Notes: generated by a model not told the origin, from the letters alone. DNA of 44,133 bases from Bacillota bacterium (GCA_023408815.1 JAEYJO010000056.1:1-44133); one strand, 5' to 3'; counted from the stretch's first letter, positions 16,060 through 24,934 are shown. Translations and numbers: made by a program.

Positions 16060-16605
16060 TTACTCATTCATGAATAAAATCATCTGTGCCGTTTCCGTCA
16101 TATTTGTACTGCTGTCCATGCTGCACTTCTGTATATACCTGTGAGCCTCTTCCTCCGTCATATTATTACGGTGCATGAGAACCTGTTTCGCTTCCCCAAT
16201 CAGGGCTTCCTCTTTTTCATCCCGCTCCTTCGGCTTGGATTTCTGATGCTTGCGGCGTCTCTCCGACGCTTGTATCATCATATCTACCGTATTTACCATA
16301 TCATAAATCTTAAGCGGCATCTCCAGACAAACAATATCATTGTTGCGACAGCCAGCGAGTATATGGGGAGAAGCCATCAGAAGCATTTCAAATCCGGGAG
16401 GAAGATATTCGTGCAGCTGTGAGTAAATCATGTCCGACAGCTTGTAGCTGCATATAACAATACCGCTATTCAGATGGTCTGCCTGACCGATCGCCTGCGA
16501 ACCGGTGGTACAGACCGCCGCAACGGAGAATCCGTTTCTTACCAGAAGATTCTTCATGTTCTTCGCATCTTCCAGCTTAGGAAACGCAACGATAATGCTT
16601 GTCAT
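16060..16605 (-). CDS. ANTAR-domain RNA-binding antiterminator with pseudo-receiver
   Basis: A 181-residue regulator. Residues 1-115 have the length and pattern of a response-regulator receiver, but the segment where the phosphorylated Asp should be reads GIVICSYKL, and the N-terminal acidic pair is also missing, so phosphorylation is unlikely. A charged linker (ERRRKHQKSKPKERDEKEE) leads to an ANTAR domain at about 130-181, with AKQVLMHRNNMTEEEAHRYI and the helix ending MILFMNE. ANTAR proteins bind paired six-base-loop RNA hairpins to block terminators. It is the second gene of the glnA unit, 75 bases downstream of glnA, whose leader carries such hairpins, so it probably controls glnA in response to nitrogen. 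AGGAGG precedes the start. Confidence 0.88.
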   Translation of the reverse strand: MTSIIVAFPKLEDAKNMKNLLVRNGFSVAAVCTTGSQAIGQADHLNSGIVICSYKLSDMIYSQLHEYLPPGFEMLLMASPHILAGCRNNDIVCLEMPLKIYDMVNTVDMMIQASERRRKHQKSKPKERDEKEEALIGEAKQVLMHRNNMTEEEAHRYIQKCSMDSSTNMTETAQMILFMNE

Positions 16606-16680
16606 ATACTCACCTCCTCCTTATGCTGTTTCTTATTATATTTCCATCGGTCCAATTACATTCTTTCCTCCGGAAATATT

Positions 16681-18015
16681 TTAATATTTATTCAGATAAG
16701 CTTCTACTTCCCAACCGGTAACCTGCGAACTGTATTCCGCCCACTCTGTTTTCTTCGCCTTGATATACTTTTCACAGATATGCTCACCCAGAACCTCCTG
16801 GATGAACTCATCCTTTTCCAGCTCATGTACCGCCTCGATCAAAGTTCCCGGAATCGCTTCGATTTTTTCCATTTCTCTCTCCTCCTCAGACATGGCGAAG
16901 ATATTGCGGCTTACGCTCTCAGGCGGCATTATCTTGTTCTGAATGCCATCAAGCCCTGCGCGCAGGCATACTGCCAGCGCCAGATAAGGATTTGCCGAAG
17001 GGTCCGGACACCGAAGCTCTACCCGCGTGCCTTCCCCTCTAGATGCCGGAATACGGATAAGGGGGCTCCTGTTCGTAGCGCTCCACGCGATATATACCGG
17101 TGCTTCATAACCGGGAACAAGTCTCTTATATGAATTTATGAGGGGATTGGTAATCGCCGCCATCCCTTTCATGTGCTTCATAATTCCACCGATAAAATAA
17201 TAGGCTTCTTTACTCAGACCGAAATCATCCGAGGCATCCGAAAAAATATTTTTACCGTCTTTGGACAAGGACATGTTAATGTGCATGCCGGAGCCATTTA
17301 TTCCTTGCTTGGGTTTTGGCATGAACGTTGCATGAAGACCATGGCGTTTTGCAATCGTCTTTACCGCCAGCTTGAAGGTCACGATATTATCCGCCGTTTT
17401 TAAAGCTTCGTCATATTTAAAATCAATTTCATGCTGTGCCGGAGCCACCTCGTGATGAGAGGCTTCGATGACAAAATCCATCTCCTCTAAAGTAAGGACC
17501 ATATCTCTTCTGGCATTTTCGCCGAAATCCACCGGCCCCAAATCGAAATAGCCTGCCTGCTCGTGAGTAAGCGTAGTGGGAAGCCCATTTTCATCCGTAT
17601 GGAAAAGGAAGAATTCGCACTCCGGTCCTACTTCAAAACGATAGCCCAGCTTCTCAGCTTCTTTTACCGCGCGCTTCAATATATAACGAGGATCGCCTTC
17701 AAAAGGCTCTCCATTCGGACGGTATACATCGCAGATAAGTCTTGCAACCTTTCCTTGCTGGGGTCTCCATGGAAATATCTGAAAAGTATTGTAATCAGGA
17801 TACAAATACATATCCGATTCCTCAATACGTACAAAGCCCTCAATGGAGGAACCGTCAAACATACATTTATTATCCAACGCTTTTTCCAACTGGCTCGCTG
17901 TAATTGCCACATTCTTCATATTGCCAAACATATCGGTGAATTGCAGACGGATGAATTCCACATCTTCATCTTCTACCAATTTTATAATATCTTCCTTCGT
18001 GTAATTTTTCATCAT
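16681..18015 (-). CDS. glnA: Glutamine synthetase type I
   Basis: A 444-residue type I glutamine synthetase, the short (alpha) form typical of Firmicutes, forming glutamine from glutamate, ammonia and ATP. The beta-grasp part contains FTDMFGNMKNVAI and MFDGSSIEGFVRIEESDM. The catalytic barrel has the GPECEFFLF, HHEVAPAQHEIDF, GMHINMSL and NRSPLIRIPASRG motifs with the metal-binding Glu and His residues. The adenylylation-site region of the longer beta form is absent. Tandem ATGs at 18015 and 18012 follow GGAAGGG. A promoter and a leader with two ANTAR-type hairpins precede it. Confidence 0.96.
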   Translation of the reverse strand: MMKNYTKEDIIKLVEDEDVEFIRLQFTDMFGNMKNVAITASQLEKALDNKCMFDGSSIEGFVRIEESDMYLYPDYNTFQIFPWRPQQGKVARLICDVYRPNGEPFEGDPRYILKRAVKEAEKLGYRFEVGPECEFFLFHTDENGLPTTLTHEQAGYFDLGPVDFGENARRDMVLTLEEMDFVIEASHHEVAPAQHEIDFKYDEALKTADNIVTFKLAVKTIAKRHGLHATFMPKPKQGINGSGMHINMSLSKDGKNIFSDASDDFGLSKEAYYFIGGIMKHMKGMAAITNPLINSYKRLVPGYEAPVYIAWSATNRSPLIRIPASRGEGTRVELRCPDPSANPYLALAVCLRAGLDGIQNKIMPPESVSRNIFAMSEEEREMEKIEAIPGTLIEAVHELEKDEFIQEVLGEHICEKYIKAKKTEWAEYSSQVTGWEVEAYLNKY

Positions 18016-18052
18016 GCTTTCTTCCCTTCCTTTACTATTGTCTGAATACAAA

Positions 18053-18089
18053 AAAAGGCAATCCTTTGCTAAAAGAACGCCCTTGTTCC
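18053..18089 (-). promoter_or_regulatory. Dual six-base-loop ANTAR target and terminator in glnA leader
   Basis: Read on the minus strand, hairpin P1 (18089-18074) is GGAAC-AAGGGC-GTTCT and hairpin P2 (18069-18058) is GCA-AAGGAT-TGC. The linker is four bases. Both loops are six bases with A at position 1 and G at position 4, the signature of ANTAR-bound P1-P2 elements. A run of seven T follows P2 almost directly, so P2 or an alternative pairing of the P1 loop with GCCTT can act as terminator. It begins close to the predicted transcript start. Confidence 0.75.
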
Positions 18090-18094
18090 GTTTA

Positions 18095-18124
18095 ATAATA
18101 ACAACTGCTTCTCGCCTTTGTCAA
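18095..18124 (-). promoter_or_regulatory. glnA promoter
   Basis: On the minus strand TTGACA (18124-18119), an 18-base spacer and TATTAT (18100-18095), close to the vegetative consensus. Confidence 0.75.
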
Positions 18125-18299
18125 TACCCAAATACATCCATGCACGGTGTCGACAGCTGAACTATTACAAACTGCACACCATTTCCCGCAGAGTTTTCTT
18201 ATAACGGGGAATTCCTTAGGAATTTTCTATTATACAAGTGGCATAAAATATACCACATAATAATAAGATAGTAAAAAGAATTTTAACGGGGATATTGTT

Positions 18300-18770
18300 A
18301 TGAGTTCCAAAACAAAAATAGTTGTGCTCCATTTGAAAGAACTAATATACACCGGCATCTTTGCCGTTCTGGGGATTCTCTTTATCGTGCTTCTGATCAT
18401 CATGTTCCTCCCCAAGAACAAGGATAACGACTCCAATATCATAAAGCCGGCGAACTCTTATATGCCCGGCGTTTATACGACTTCTCTCGTGCTCAACGAT
18501 AACATAGTCGATATTGAGGTTACCGTAGACGAAACCAATATCAACAGTATCCGCATTGTCAATCTGGACGAAGCGGTTGCTACCATGTACCCTCTTATCG
18601 AGCCGGCATTCGAAGACCTCGTAACTCAGATATGCAAAAATCAGTCTTTGGATGGCATTACATATTCCGACGATAACAAATATACCTCCATGGTACTGTT
18701 GGATGCCATTAAAGCTTCTCTGCAAAAGGCCGAATCGGCTGCCGCAGCTAATGCTTTGGGGGAGCAATAA
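18300..18770 (+). CDS. Membrane-anchored FMN_bind-like protein
   Basis: A 156-residue protein with a short basic N-terminus, one strongly hydrophobic segment at about 17-38 and an extracytoplasmic remainder. The outer part (MPGVYTTSLVLNDN, then IEVTVDETNINSIRIV, then a helical stretch and YTSMVLLDAIKASLQKA) follows the order of secondary structure in FMN_bind domains. However, the SGAT motif that takes covalent FMN is replaced by SDDNKYTS, so covalent flavinylation is unlikely. I know it only as a Lachnospiraceae conserved protein. GGGGA lies eight bases before the ATG. It is a lone plus-strand gene divergent from glnA and convergent with nadE. Confidence 0.6.
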   Translation: MSSKTKIVVLHLKELIYTGIFAVLGILFIVLLIIMFLPKNKDNDSNIIKPANSYMPGVYTTSLVLNDNIVDIEVTVDETNINSIRIVNLDEAVATMYPLIEPAFEDLVTQICKNQSLDGITYSDDNKYTSMVLLDAIKASLQKAESAAAANALGEQ

Positions 18771-18781
18771 AAATCAGGGAA

Positions 18782-18806
18782 GGAATCCGCTGAAACGGAT
18801 TTCTTC
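18782..18806. terminator. Terminator between the FMN_bind-like gene and nadE
   Basis: GGAATCCG (18782-18789) pairs with CGGATTTC (18796-18803), with one G/T pair, around CTGAAA. It serves the convergent junction; the T-tract on the plus strand is short. Confidence 0.6.
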
Positions 18807-18808
18807 CT

Positions 18809-18827
18809 ATGAGTGTTCTTCACTCAT
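18809..18827 (-). repeat. 19-nt palindromic repeat, copy 2 of 3
   Basis: ATGAGTGTTCTTCACTCAT, one base different from copy 1, two bases beyond the nadE stop. On the minus strand it reads MSEEHS followed by TAG. Confidence 0.75.
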
Positions 18828-18829
18828 TA

Positions 18830-20755
18830 TTAATCCATTTTTTCCAATCGCTCGAGCCACAACTTTGCACTTGCGTCAGATGGCATGCGCAGATCTCCCC
18901 TCGGCGACACGGCAACGCTTCCTACCTTCGGCCCGTCCGGCAGGCAGGAACGTTTGAATTGCTGCGCGAAGAACCGCCTGTAGAAAACCTTTAACCATTT
19001 TAGGATTGTCCCTTTATCATACTGTCCTGCAAAGGACTCCTTCGCGATTCTATATATCTTCTCCGGCTCAAAGCCGCATCGCAGCATATAATATAGGAAG
19101 AAATCGTGAAGCTCATAAGGTCCGACCAAATCCTCCGTCTTCTGGGAAATAATTCCGTCCACCGGCGGCAGCAGCTCCGGGCTGACCGGAGTGTCGAGGA
19201 CATCCAGTAATATTCTCATCAAACCTTCGTCGCCGCACGTGTCTGCATAATATTGCACCAGATGTCTGACAAGAGTCTTAGGTACTCCGGAGTTCACTCC
19301 GTACATGGACATGTGATCTCCATTATATGTGGCCCATCCAAGCGCCAGCTCCGACATATCTCCGGTACCGATGACAAGAGCATTCTCTCTGTTGGCGATA
19401 TCCATAAGTACCTGCGTACGCTCCCTGGCCTGACCATTCTCGTAGGTCACATCATGATTATTCATATCCTGCCCGATATCCCTGAAATGCAGGGTCACAG
19501 CCTCCCTTATATTTACCTCTTCCAAAACAGCTCCAAGAGCCTTTGCCAGCTCGCACGCATTGTCATAGGTTCTGTCCGTGGTTCCGAAGCAAGGCATCGT
19601 TACTGCCAGAATATTCTTTCTGTCAAACGACAGCATATCGAAGGTGCGCACCGTGACCAGAAGTGCAAGAGTGGAATCTAATCCGCCGGAGACTCCCACT
19701 ACCGCTTTCTGGCAGCCCGTATGCTCATAACGTTTTTTTAGTCCGTAAGACTGAATGGATAGAATTTCCTCACATCTTGTGTCCCTCTGTGCCTTATCGC
19801 CCGGAACGAAAGGCGCGCTGTCAAAGGAACGCGTCAGGGAAGTCTCCACCTTCTCAAACTTCGCCGGAATTATCGTATGTTTTCTGCTGCTCTCCGGAGT
19901 ATAGGTACTCATCCTTCTCCTCTCGTTGACGATTCTGTGTATATCGATATCGGCGTAAATAATTCCGTTCTTAAAACGTTTCGACTCCGCCAGAAGAGTC
20001 CCATTCTCCGCAATCAGATTATGTCCGCCGAATACTACATCCTGCGTGGATTCCCCTTCACCTGCGCTGGCATAGACATAACCCGAAATCATTCTCGCAC
20101 TGGCAGACTTTACCAGCATCGTCCGGTATTCCCCTTTGCCTACCGTCTCATTGGATGCGGACAGATTCACGATAACAGTTGCCCCTGCCATAACATGTTC
20201 AGCTGCCGGAGCTCCCGGGACCCACAGATCCTCACAGATTTCACAGCCGATCAAAAGCCCCTCGACAACGCCCCCATCGAATAAGATATCCGTGCCGAAG
20301 GGAACCGTTTTTTCTCCTTTTTCACTTTGCAGAATGTAGGGAACCGCGGCTTCATTTCCGGGCGCAAAATGCCTTCCCTCGTAATATTCCGCATAAGTAG
20401 GAATATTCGCCTTAGGAATCAATCCTATTACATTCCCCCGGTGCAACGCTGCCGCCACATTATACAGCTTATTGTCTCTCACTAAAGGCAGCCCCACAAA
20501 AACAAGGGCATCCTTATCCGCTGTATGGGCCGCAAGAGTCAAAAGCTGCACCTTCGCTTCCTGTAGCAAAAGTTCCTGCAAAAATAAGTCTCCGCACGTA
20601 TAACCCGTAATACAAAGCTCCGGGAACACAATGATTTTCGCTCCGTTTTTTGCCGCTTCGTCCATCATCACACAAATCTGCTTAGCATTGTATGCGGGAT
20701 CGGCCACTTTAATCTGCGGCGTAGCTGCCGCCGCCTTAATAAAACCGTGCTTCAT
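18830..20755 (-). CDS. nadE: Glutamine-dependent NAD+ synthetase
   Basis: A 641-residue two-domain enzyme that amidates nicotinic acid adenine dinucleotide to NAD+ with glutamine as nitrogen source. Residues 1-280 are a nitrilase-type glutaminase with the Glu-Lys-Cys triad in FPELCITGY, LIPKANIPTY and GCEICEDLW. The C-terminal synthetase carries the ATP loop VGVSGGLDSTLAL and GTGDMSELALGW. I chose the ATG at 20755 (MKHGFIK), with AGAGAGG upstream, instead of a start eight codons earlier. It is the last gene of a run from hisC and follows hslO by about 40 bases. Confidence 0.95.
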   Translation of the reverse strand: MKHGFIKAAAATPQIKVADPAYNAKQICVMMDEAAKNGAKIIVFPELCITGYTCGDLFLQELLLQEAKVQLLTLAAHTADKDALVFVGLPLVRDNKLYNVAAALHRGNVIGLIPKANIPTYAEYYEGRHFAPGNEAAVPYILQSEKGEKTVPFGTDILFDGGVVEGLLIGCEICEDLWVPGAPAAEHVMAGATVIVNLSASNETVGKGEYRTMLVKSASARMISGYVYASAGEGESTQDVVFGGHNLIAENGTLLAESKRFKNGIIYADIDIHRIVNERRRMSTYTPESSRKHTIIPAKFEKVETSLTRSFDSAPFVPGDKAQRDTRCEEILSIQSYGLKKRYEHTGCQKAVVGVSGGLDSTLALLVTVRTFDMLSFDRKNILAVTMPCFGTTDRTYDNACELAKALGAVLEEVNIREAVTLHFRDIGQDMNNHDVTYENGQARERTQVLMDIANRENALVIGTGDMSELALGWATYNGDHMSMYGVNSGVPKTLVRHLVQYYADTCGDEGLMRILLDVLDTPVSPELLPPVDGIISQKTEDLVGPYELHDFFLYYMLRCGFEPEKIYRIAKESFAGQYDKGTILKWLKVFYRRFFAQQFKRSCLPDGPKVGSVAVSPRGDLRMPSDASAKLWLERLEKMD

Positions 20756-20796
20756 AGCGCACCTCTCTTTTCTTTGCACCTCAGTCCGATGAAATA

Positions 20797-21666
20797 TTAG
20801 TCGAGCATCTTCTTCAGCTCGTCCACCGAGAACGAATATGTCTTATTGCAGAAATGGCAATTCACTTCTACTTCTTTTCCCTCTTCAATCATTTCCTGAA
20901 TGTCTTCTCTTCCAATACTCACAATCGCGCGATGCACTCTTTCCTTGGAGCAATCACACGAATATCTGACCTCCATAGTATCCGTCACCTGAACATCCAA
21001 GTCGGCTAACAGCATTTGGAGCATCTGCTCCGGCGTATTACCGTCATCCAGGGCTGCGGTAACCGAGCTGAATTTCGATAGATTATCCTCCAGCGTACGG
21101 ATCACTTCCTCGGAAGCGAAGGGCATCAGCTGCAAGATAAAACCTCCCGCCTGCTTTACCGTATTGTCCTTTTCCATCAAGACTCCGAGTCCTACGGAAG
21201 AGGGCACCTGTTCGGAAGTAACGAAGTAATAGGTCAAATCGTCCGCAATTTCGCCCGTTTGCAGCGCCGTCTGACCGATATAAGGCTCTTTCAGGCCCAT
21301 ATCCTTGATCACGCTCAGATATCCCTTTCCTACCGCGCCGCCTACATCCAGCTTTCCCACTGCATTGGCAGGCAGGATGACCTGCGGTTCATTGGCATAG
21401 CCCTTCACGTTTCCCTCCCCGTCGGCCGTCACCGTCATCCCCTGCAGAGGACCGTCTCCTTTTACCTGAATCGTCAGCAGATCATCTTCGTTCTTTAACA
21501 TGCTTCCCATCATCACGCTTCCCGTTAGAAGCCGTCCCAGAGCTGCTGTCACCACCGGACTCGTGTTATGTATTTGTCTCATTTCCTCCACGAGCTCTCT
21601 CGTAGTTGCCGCGAATGCACGTATCTGCGCATCTGCCGCCGTCGCTCTTACCATATAGTCACTCAT
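20797..21666 (-). CDS. hslO: Hsp33 redox-regulated chaperone
   Basis: A 289-residue Hsp33. This cytosolic holdase is activated when its four zinc-binding cysteines oxidise; the CxC pair is in SCDCSKERV and the CxxC pair in CHFCNKTY, near residues 235-270. The N-terminal domain shows MVRATAADAQIRAFAATT and the conserved ALGRLLTGSVMMG. The ATG at 21666 has AAAGGA eight bases upstream; an ATG two codons earlier is less well placed. It overlaps the end of the methyltransferase gene by eight bases, indicating translational coupling. Confidence 0.94.
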   Translation of the reverse strand: MSDYMVRATAADAQIRAFAATTRELVEEMRQIHNTSPVVTAALGRLLTGSVMMGSMLKNEDDLLTIQVKGDGPLQGMTVTADGEGNVKGYANEPQVILPANAVGKLDVGGAVGKGYLSVIKDMGLKEPYIGQTALQTGEIADDLTYYFVTSEQVPSSVGLGVLMEKDNTVKQAGGFILQLMPFASEEVIRTLEDNLSKFSSVTAALDDGNTPEQMLQMLLADLDVQVTDTMEVRYSCDCSKERVHRAIVSIGREDIQEMIEEGKEVEVNCHFCNKTYSFSVDELKKMLD

Positions 21667-22477
21667 TGACATCTTCCTTTCCGCATTCTCTGGCTATCAC
21701 GTAAATGCGTTCGCTCTCTTCCCATACATCGCCGTGTGTATCGGCATCGATGGCAGTCACGAACTCCATTCCCGCCTTTTCTACCAAAGCGCGCATCATA
21801 TCTAAAGTATAACCCCTTTGATAATGAGTCTCCGTAAAACGGCGAAAGTTCTCGCCATCCTCCTCCGCGACACCGCGCTCTGCTGCCCTCACAAAAACCG
21901 TGAGGTCATATTCGTTGATTCCGCTGTTGCAATCGAAATAGTTTTCCCAAATAAAACTGCAATCCTCTCTATTTTCAGCAATCGTCGCATCGCCGATAAC
22001 TGTCTCGTACTTATATATCGTATTGAAATCGAAAATAAATACACCGCCCGGATAAAGGTAATTGTTCACCAGACGAAGAGTTTGTTCTATTTCATCCTCC
22101 TCCAGCAGATAGTTCATGGAATCGCACACGCATATAATTGCTCCCGCGGTCCCATACAATTCGAACTCCCGCATATCCTGATGAAGATACAAGATATCCT
22201 TCTCTGATTTTTCCCTTTTCGTGAGGGCGATATTCAGCATTTCCCGCGAATTATCGATTCCTATCATGTCGTATCCCGCCTCCGCAAGAAGCTGCGTCAG
22301 CGTACCCGTTCCACAGCCCAGATCCACCACGATGCTGCGCTCCGCTGCATCCGTCATCTTCGGAACAGCAACTCCGTACTCTCCAAGCAGCTCCAAAAGA
22401 TATGCCGCCCATTCCTCGTAAGGAGTATCGTCCATAAAAGTATCGTATACGCTGGCAAAATCAGTATATGTCTCCAT
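21659..22477 (-). CDS. Class I SAM-dependent methyltransferase
   Basis: A 272-residue methyltransferase with a Rossmann fold. Motif I is VVDLGCGTGTLTQLLAEAGY near residue 50, followed by GIDNSREML (SAM ribose-binding acid) and IICVCDSMNYL. The remaining part, with FDFNTIYKYETVIGD and RGYTLDMMRALVEKAG, matches the generic YqeM-like group of small-molecule methyltransferases. The substrate is unknown. Its ATG lies inside the last codons of hisC (17-base overlap) and its end overlaps hslO, so it is part of a tight hisC-methyltransferase-hslO-nadE transcript. Confidence 0.85.
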   Translation of the reverse strand: METYTDFASVYDTFMDDTPYEEWAAYLLELLGEYGVAVPKMTDAAERSIVVDLGCGTGTLTQLLAEAGYDMIGIDNSREMLNIALTKREKSEKDILYLHQDMREFELYGTAGAIICVCDSMNYLLEEDEIEQTLRLVNNYLYPGGVFIFDFNTIYKYETVIGDATIAENREDCSFIWENYFDCNSGINEYDLTVFVRAAERGVAEEDGENFRRFTETHYQRGYTLDMMRALVEKAGMEFVTAIDADTHGDVWEESERIYVIARECGKEDVNE

Positions 22478-23528
22478 GCTCAACCATGCCTTTCAGATTC
22501 TCCATCAAAATATCCATTTCCTCAGGCGTACCTATGGTGATACGCAGATAATTACCAATTCGCGGCTTGTCCCAGTAACGGACAAAAATATCCTTTTCTT
22601 TAAGAGCGTTGAAAATCTCTTTCGCCGGTATTCTCTCATGTGACGCAAAAATGAAATTAGCCCTGGAATCGGGGAAGGAAAAGCCCAGCTCCTTCAACCT
22701 CAGCTTTACACTCTCTCGTGTATTTATAATCTTTTCCGTAGTTTCTTTAAAATATGCCTTATCCTTCACTGCTTCCGCGCCGAGCAGAATAGCGGGCGTA
22801 TTCATCGTATAGGAATTGAAGGAAAATTTTGCATTCTGAAGATAGCTGATGAGCTTCGGATTACCCATGGCAAAACCGATGCGCATTCCCGCCATCGCCC
22901 GAGACTTCGAGAAAGTCTGCACGACCAAAAGATTATCATATTTATCGATCAGCTTAAGGCAGCTTTCCCCGCCGAAATCTATATACGCTTCATCGATGAT
23001 GACTACACTGTCCCTGTTAGCCTCAATGATTTCCTCCATTATGCTCACTTCTTCAAAAACACCGGTAGGAGCATTGGGGTTCGGAATAATGATTCCCCCG
23101 TTTGGCTTAAAATAGTCCTCCTTCCGGATAAAAAACTTATCATCTAAAGGCCGGAGCTCATAAGGTATACGGTATAGCTCCGCCCATACATCGTAGAAGG
23201 AATAAGTAATATCGGGGAATAAAATCGGTTTATCTGAATGAAAAAAGGTCAGAAACGCCATGGCGAGTACATCATCACTTCCCACGCCAATATAAAGCTG
23301 TTCCGGCAAGACGCCGTAATAAGCACACAGCTCTTTTGCAAGCTCTCCTATCGAAGTATCAGGATACAAGCGGAAGCTGTCGGTGTCAATCTGCTGCAGT
23401 TTTTCCCGAACACCAGGGGCCGGAGGATACGGACACTCATTAGTATTTAATTTAATGATATTCGCCTGTTTGGGCTGTTCTCCCGGTACGTAGGGCTCCA
23501 CCCTTCTAACATTCTCTTCCCATTTCAT
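22461..23528 (-). CDS. hisC: Histidinol-phosphate aminotransferase
   Basis: A 355-residue PLP aminotransferase of fold type I. HisC forms histidinol phosphate from imidazole-acetol phosphate and glutamate. The start NVRRVEPYVPGEQPKQ, then IKLNTNECPYPP, the PNPNAPTG motif, and the PLP lysine in TFSKSRAMAGMRIGFAMG are typical. Length is normal. No other his gene is nearby; in such isolated settings HisC-like enzymes can also act on phenylpyruvate or other substrates, so the role is less certain than the family. GAGG precedes the ATG. Confidence 0.88.
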   Translation of the reverse strand: MKWEENVRRVEPYVPGEQPKQANIIKLNTNECPYPPAPGVREKLQQIDTDSFRLYPDTSIGELAKELCAYYGVLPEQLYIGVGSDDVLAMAFLTFFHSDKPILFPDITYSFYDVWAELYRIPYELRPLDDKFFIRKEDYFKPNGGIIIPNPNAPTGVFEEVSIMEEIIEANRDSVVIIDEAYIDFGGESCLKLIDKYDNLLVVQTFSKSRAMAGMRIGFAMGNPKLISYLQNAKFSFNSYTMNTPAILLGAEAVKDKAYFKETTEKIINTRESVKLRLKELGFSFPDSRANFIFASHERIPAKEIFNALKEKDIFVRYWDKPRIGNYLRITIGTPEEMDILMENLKGMVEHGDIY

Positions 23529-23578
23529 ATTCTGTCAACCTCGTTTTTATTTTTCTATTATATGATACCAGGGTCAAA

Positions 23579-23617
23579 AAGTCATGTGTTTCATGCTTGC
23601 ATGAAAAAACATGACTT
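23579..23617. other. Nested hairpin next to repeat copy B
   Basis: AAGTCATGT (23579-23587) pairs with ACATGACTT (23609-23617), enclosing TTCATGC (23590-23596) with GCATGAA (23599-23605). It lies between hisC and the 119-nt repeat. Confidence 0.7.
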
Positions 23618-23632
23618 CGGGGCCCGCAAAAC

Positions 23633-23751
23633 ATGAGAAAACAGCCCTACAAGGATGATTTCGAATGTTTTTAGGATTGTGGAAGCACAAAGTGCGTAAC
23701 AATCCGTAAGTATCAGGGGGCAAAATACCTTTTGACCCCTTAATCATTATA
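23633..23751 (-). repeat. Structured 119-nt intergenic repeat, copy B
   Basis: Inverted partner of 12086-12205, about 90 percent identical by eye, with the same first two hairpins preserved. It lies just downstream of the glycosyltransferase stop at 23765. Confidence 0.85.
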
Positions 23752-23764
23752 TGCTCTCAAACAG

Positions 23765-24787
23765 TTATTCGCAAGAGCCGGCCGGCCATTCCTCCGCCAT
23801 GCGGGCATACTCTGCAGCCTGCTCCTCCATTCCTATTTGCTTATAGCATTCCGCCATTCCGCTTAGAGGCTTGTCTCCTCTGCATCGGATGTCCAACAGA
23901 CTTTCCGATTCAAAAGCGGCATTATAGAACCATATCACCGCCTCATGGTAATCTTCCTCCGCCATATAGAAATATCCAAGCTCCAGACAGATTTCTGCAC
24001 ACCCGTCGCTGGCTACCGCCTTCATCGCATATTTATGGAACTTCAGCCTATCGCCTTTAAGCCGTGCCGCTCTTGCCGCCACGCAGGCTGCCTCCTTTAA
24101 TTCCTCCGCAGACCGCCCCGTATCCTCACAGGAGGCTTCAAAGAAAGGCCCTGCCAGAATTACATCCTCTTCGCTGCCCGCAATAAAAAGTTCCCTTGCG
24201 TAAAGATTATGGAGACGAGGAGACAAAGGCCCTTCTTTGCACACTCTGCGAAAAGCCTCCAGATCTCTCGCGGCATGGCTTTCCTCCTGCTCGTGAATAA
24301 TCTCTATCTCACTGTCGAAAACCAACGGCTCCGTTCGCACAGTCTCATGGATCGGGTCGATCCATGTGAAGCTCCTCACTCTTTTAAACAGTTTAGGTCT
24401 ATATTCCTTATCGTAGTTATAAACCGATCCGTGCTTAAGCTGGTTGGTGTAATACATCTGAACGATTTCAATTTCCGGCAGCAGCTCCTGTTTCAAAATA
24501 CGGAACCTTTCCCTATTGGTCTCGTCTAACAGCTCGTCCGCATCCGCAGAATATATATATTCCTTCGAAGCCTTGGAAAATGCATAATTCCTGGCGGCAG
24601 AAAAATCATGAATCCACGTAAAATCATATATCTTATCCGTATATCTGGCCGCGATTTCCTTCGTCCTATCACCGGAACCGGTATCAACTATAATGATTTC
24701 ATCCATTAAGTCAGCAACGCATGACAAACACCTGTCCAAAATCTTCTCTTCGTTTTTTACTATTATACAAAGGCTTATCGTTATCAT
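23765..24787 (-). CDS. Family 2 glycosyltransferase with C-terminal helical repeats
   Basis: A 340-residue protein. Residues 1-110 form a GT-A glycosyltransferase domain: MITISLCIIVKNEEKILDRC, IIVDTGSGDRTKEI (nucleotide binding) and SADADEL (DxD metal site). The rest consists of TPR-like helices, e.g. ELGYFYMAEEDYHEAVIWFY and MAECYKQIGMEEQAAEYARM. This SunS/TPR-type arrangement is common in Firmicutes glycosyltransferases acting on peptides or cell-surface glycans; the acceptor is unknown. I chose the ATG at 24787 behind AAGGAGGAG; a longer open frame upstream is unlikely to be translated. It is monocistronic, with a structured repeat behind it. Confidence 0.85.
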   Translation of the reverse strand: MITISLCIIVKNEEKILDRCLSCVADLMDEIIIVDTGSGDRTKEIAARYTDKIYDFTWIHDFSAARNYAFSKASKEYIYSADADELLDETNRERFRILKQELLPEIEIVQMYYTNQLKHGSVYNYDKEYRPKLFKRVRSFTWIDPIHETVRTEPLVFDSEIEIIHEQEESHAARDLEAFRRVCKEGPLSPRLHNLYARELFIAGSEEDVILAGPFFEASCEDTGRSAEELKEAACVAARAARLKGDRLKFHKYAMKAVASDGCAEICLELGYFYMAEEDYHEAVIWFYNAAFESESLLDIRCRGDKPLSGMAECYKQIGMEEQAAEYARMAEEWPAGSCE

Positions 24788-24934
24788 CAGTTTCTCCTCC
24801 TTTTCCCCGTAATATAATTTACGCCCGAAAAAAACGCATGAACCACCTGTGAGCATTCTCTGCCCAATCTTCACGCATTGACTTTTCCAGACGTAAACCC
24901 ATTGCTTATATGTTACAGGTGTTCCCTGCTCATT

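Noticed and set aside
18300..18770. Covalently flavinylated FMN_bind protein of an extracellular electron transfer system
   Set aside because: The SGAT-type flavinylation motif is absent and no apbE, rnf or related gene is adjacent.
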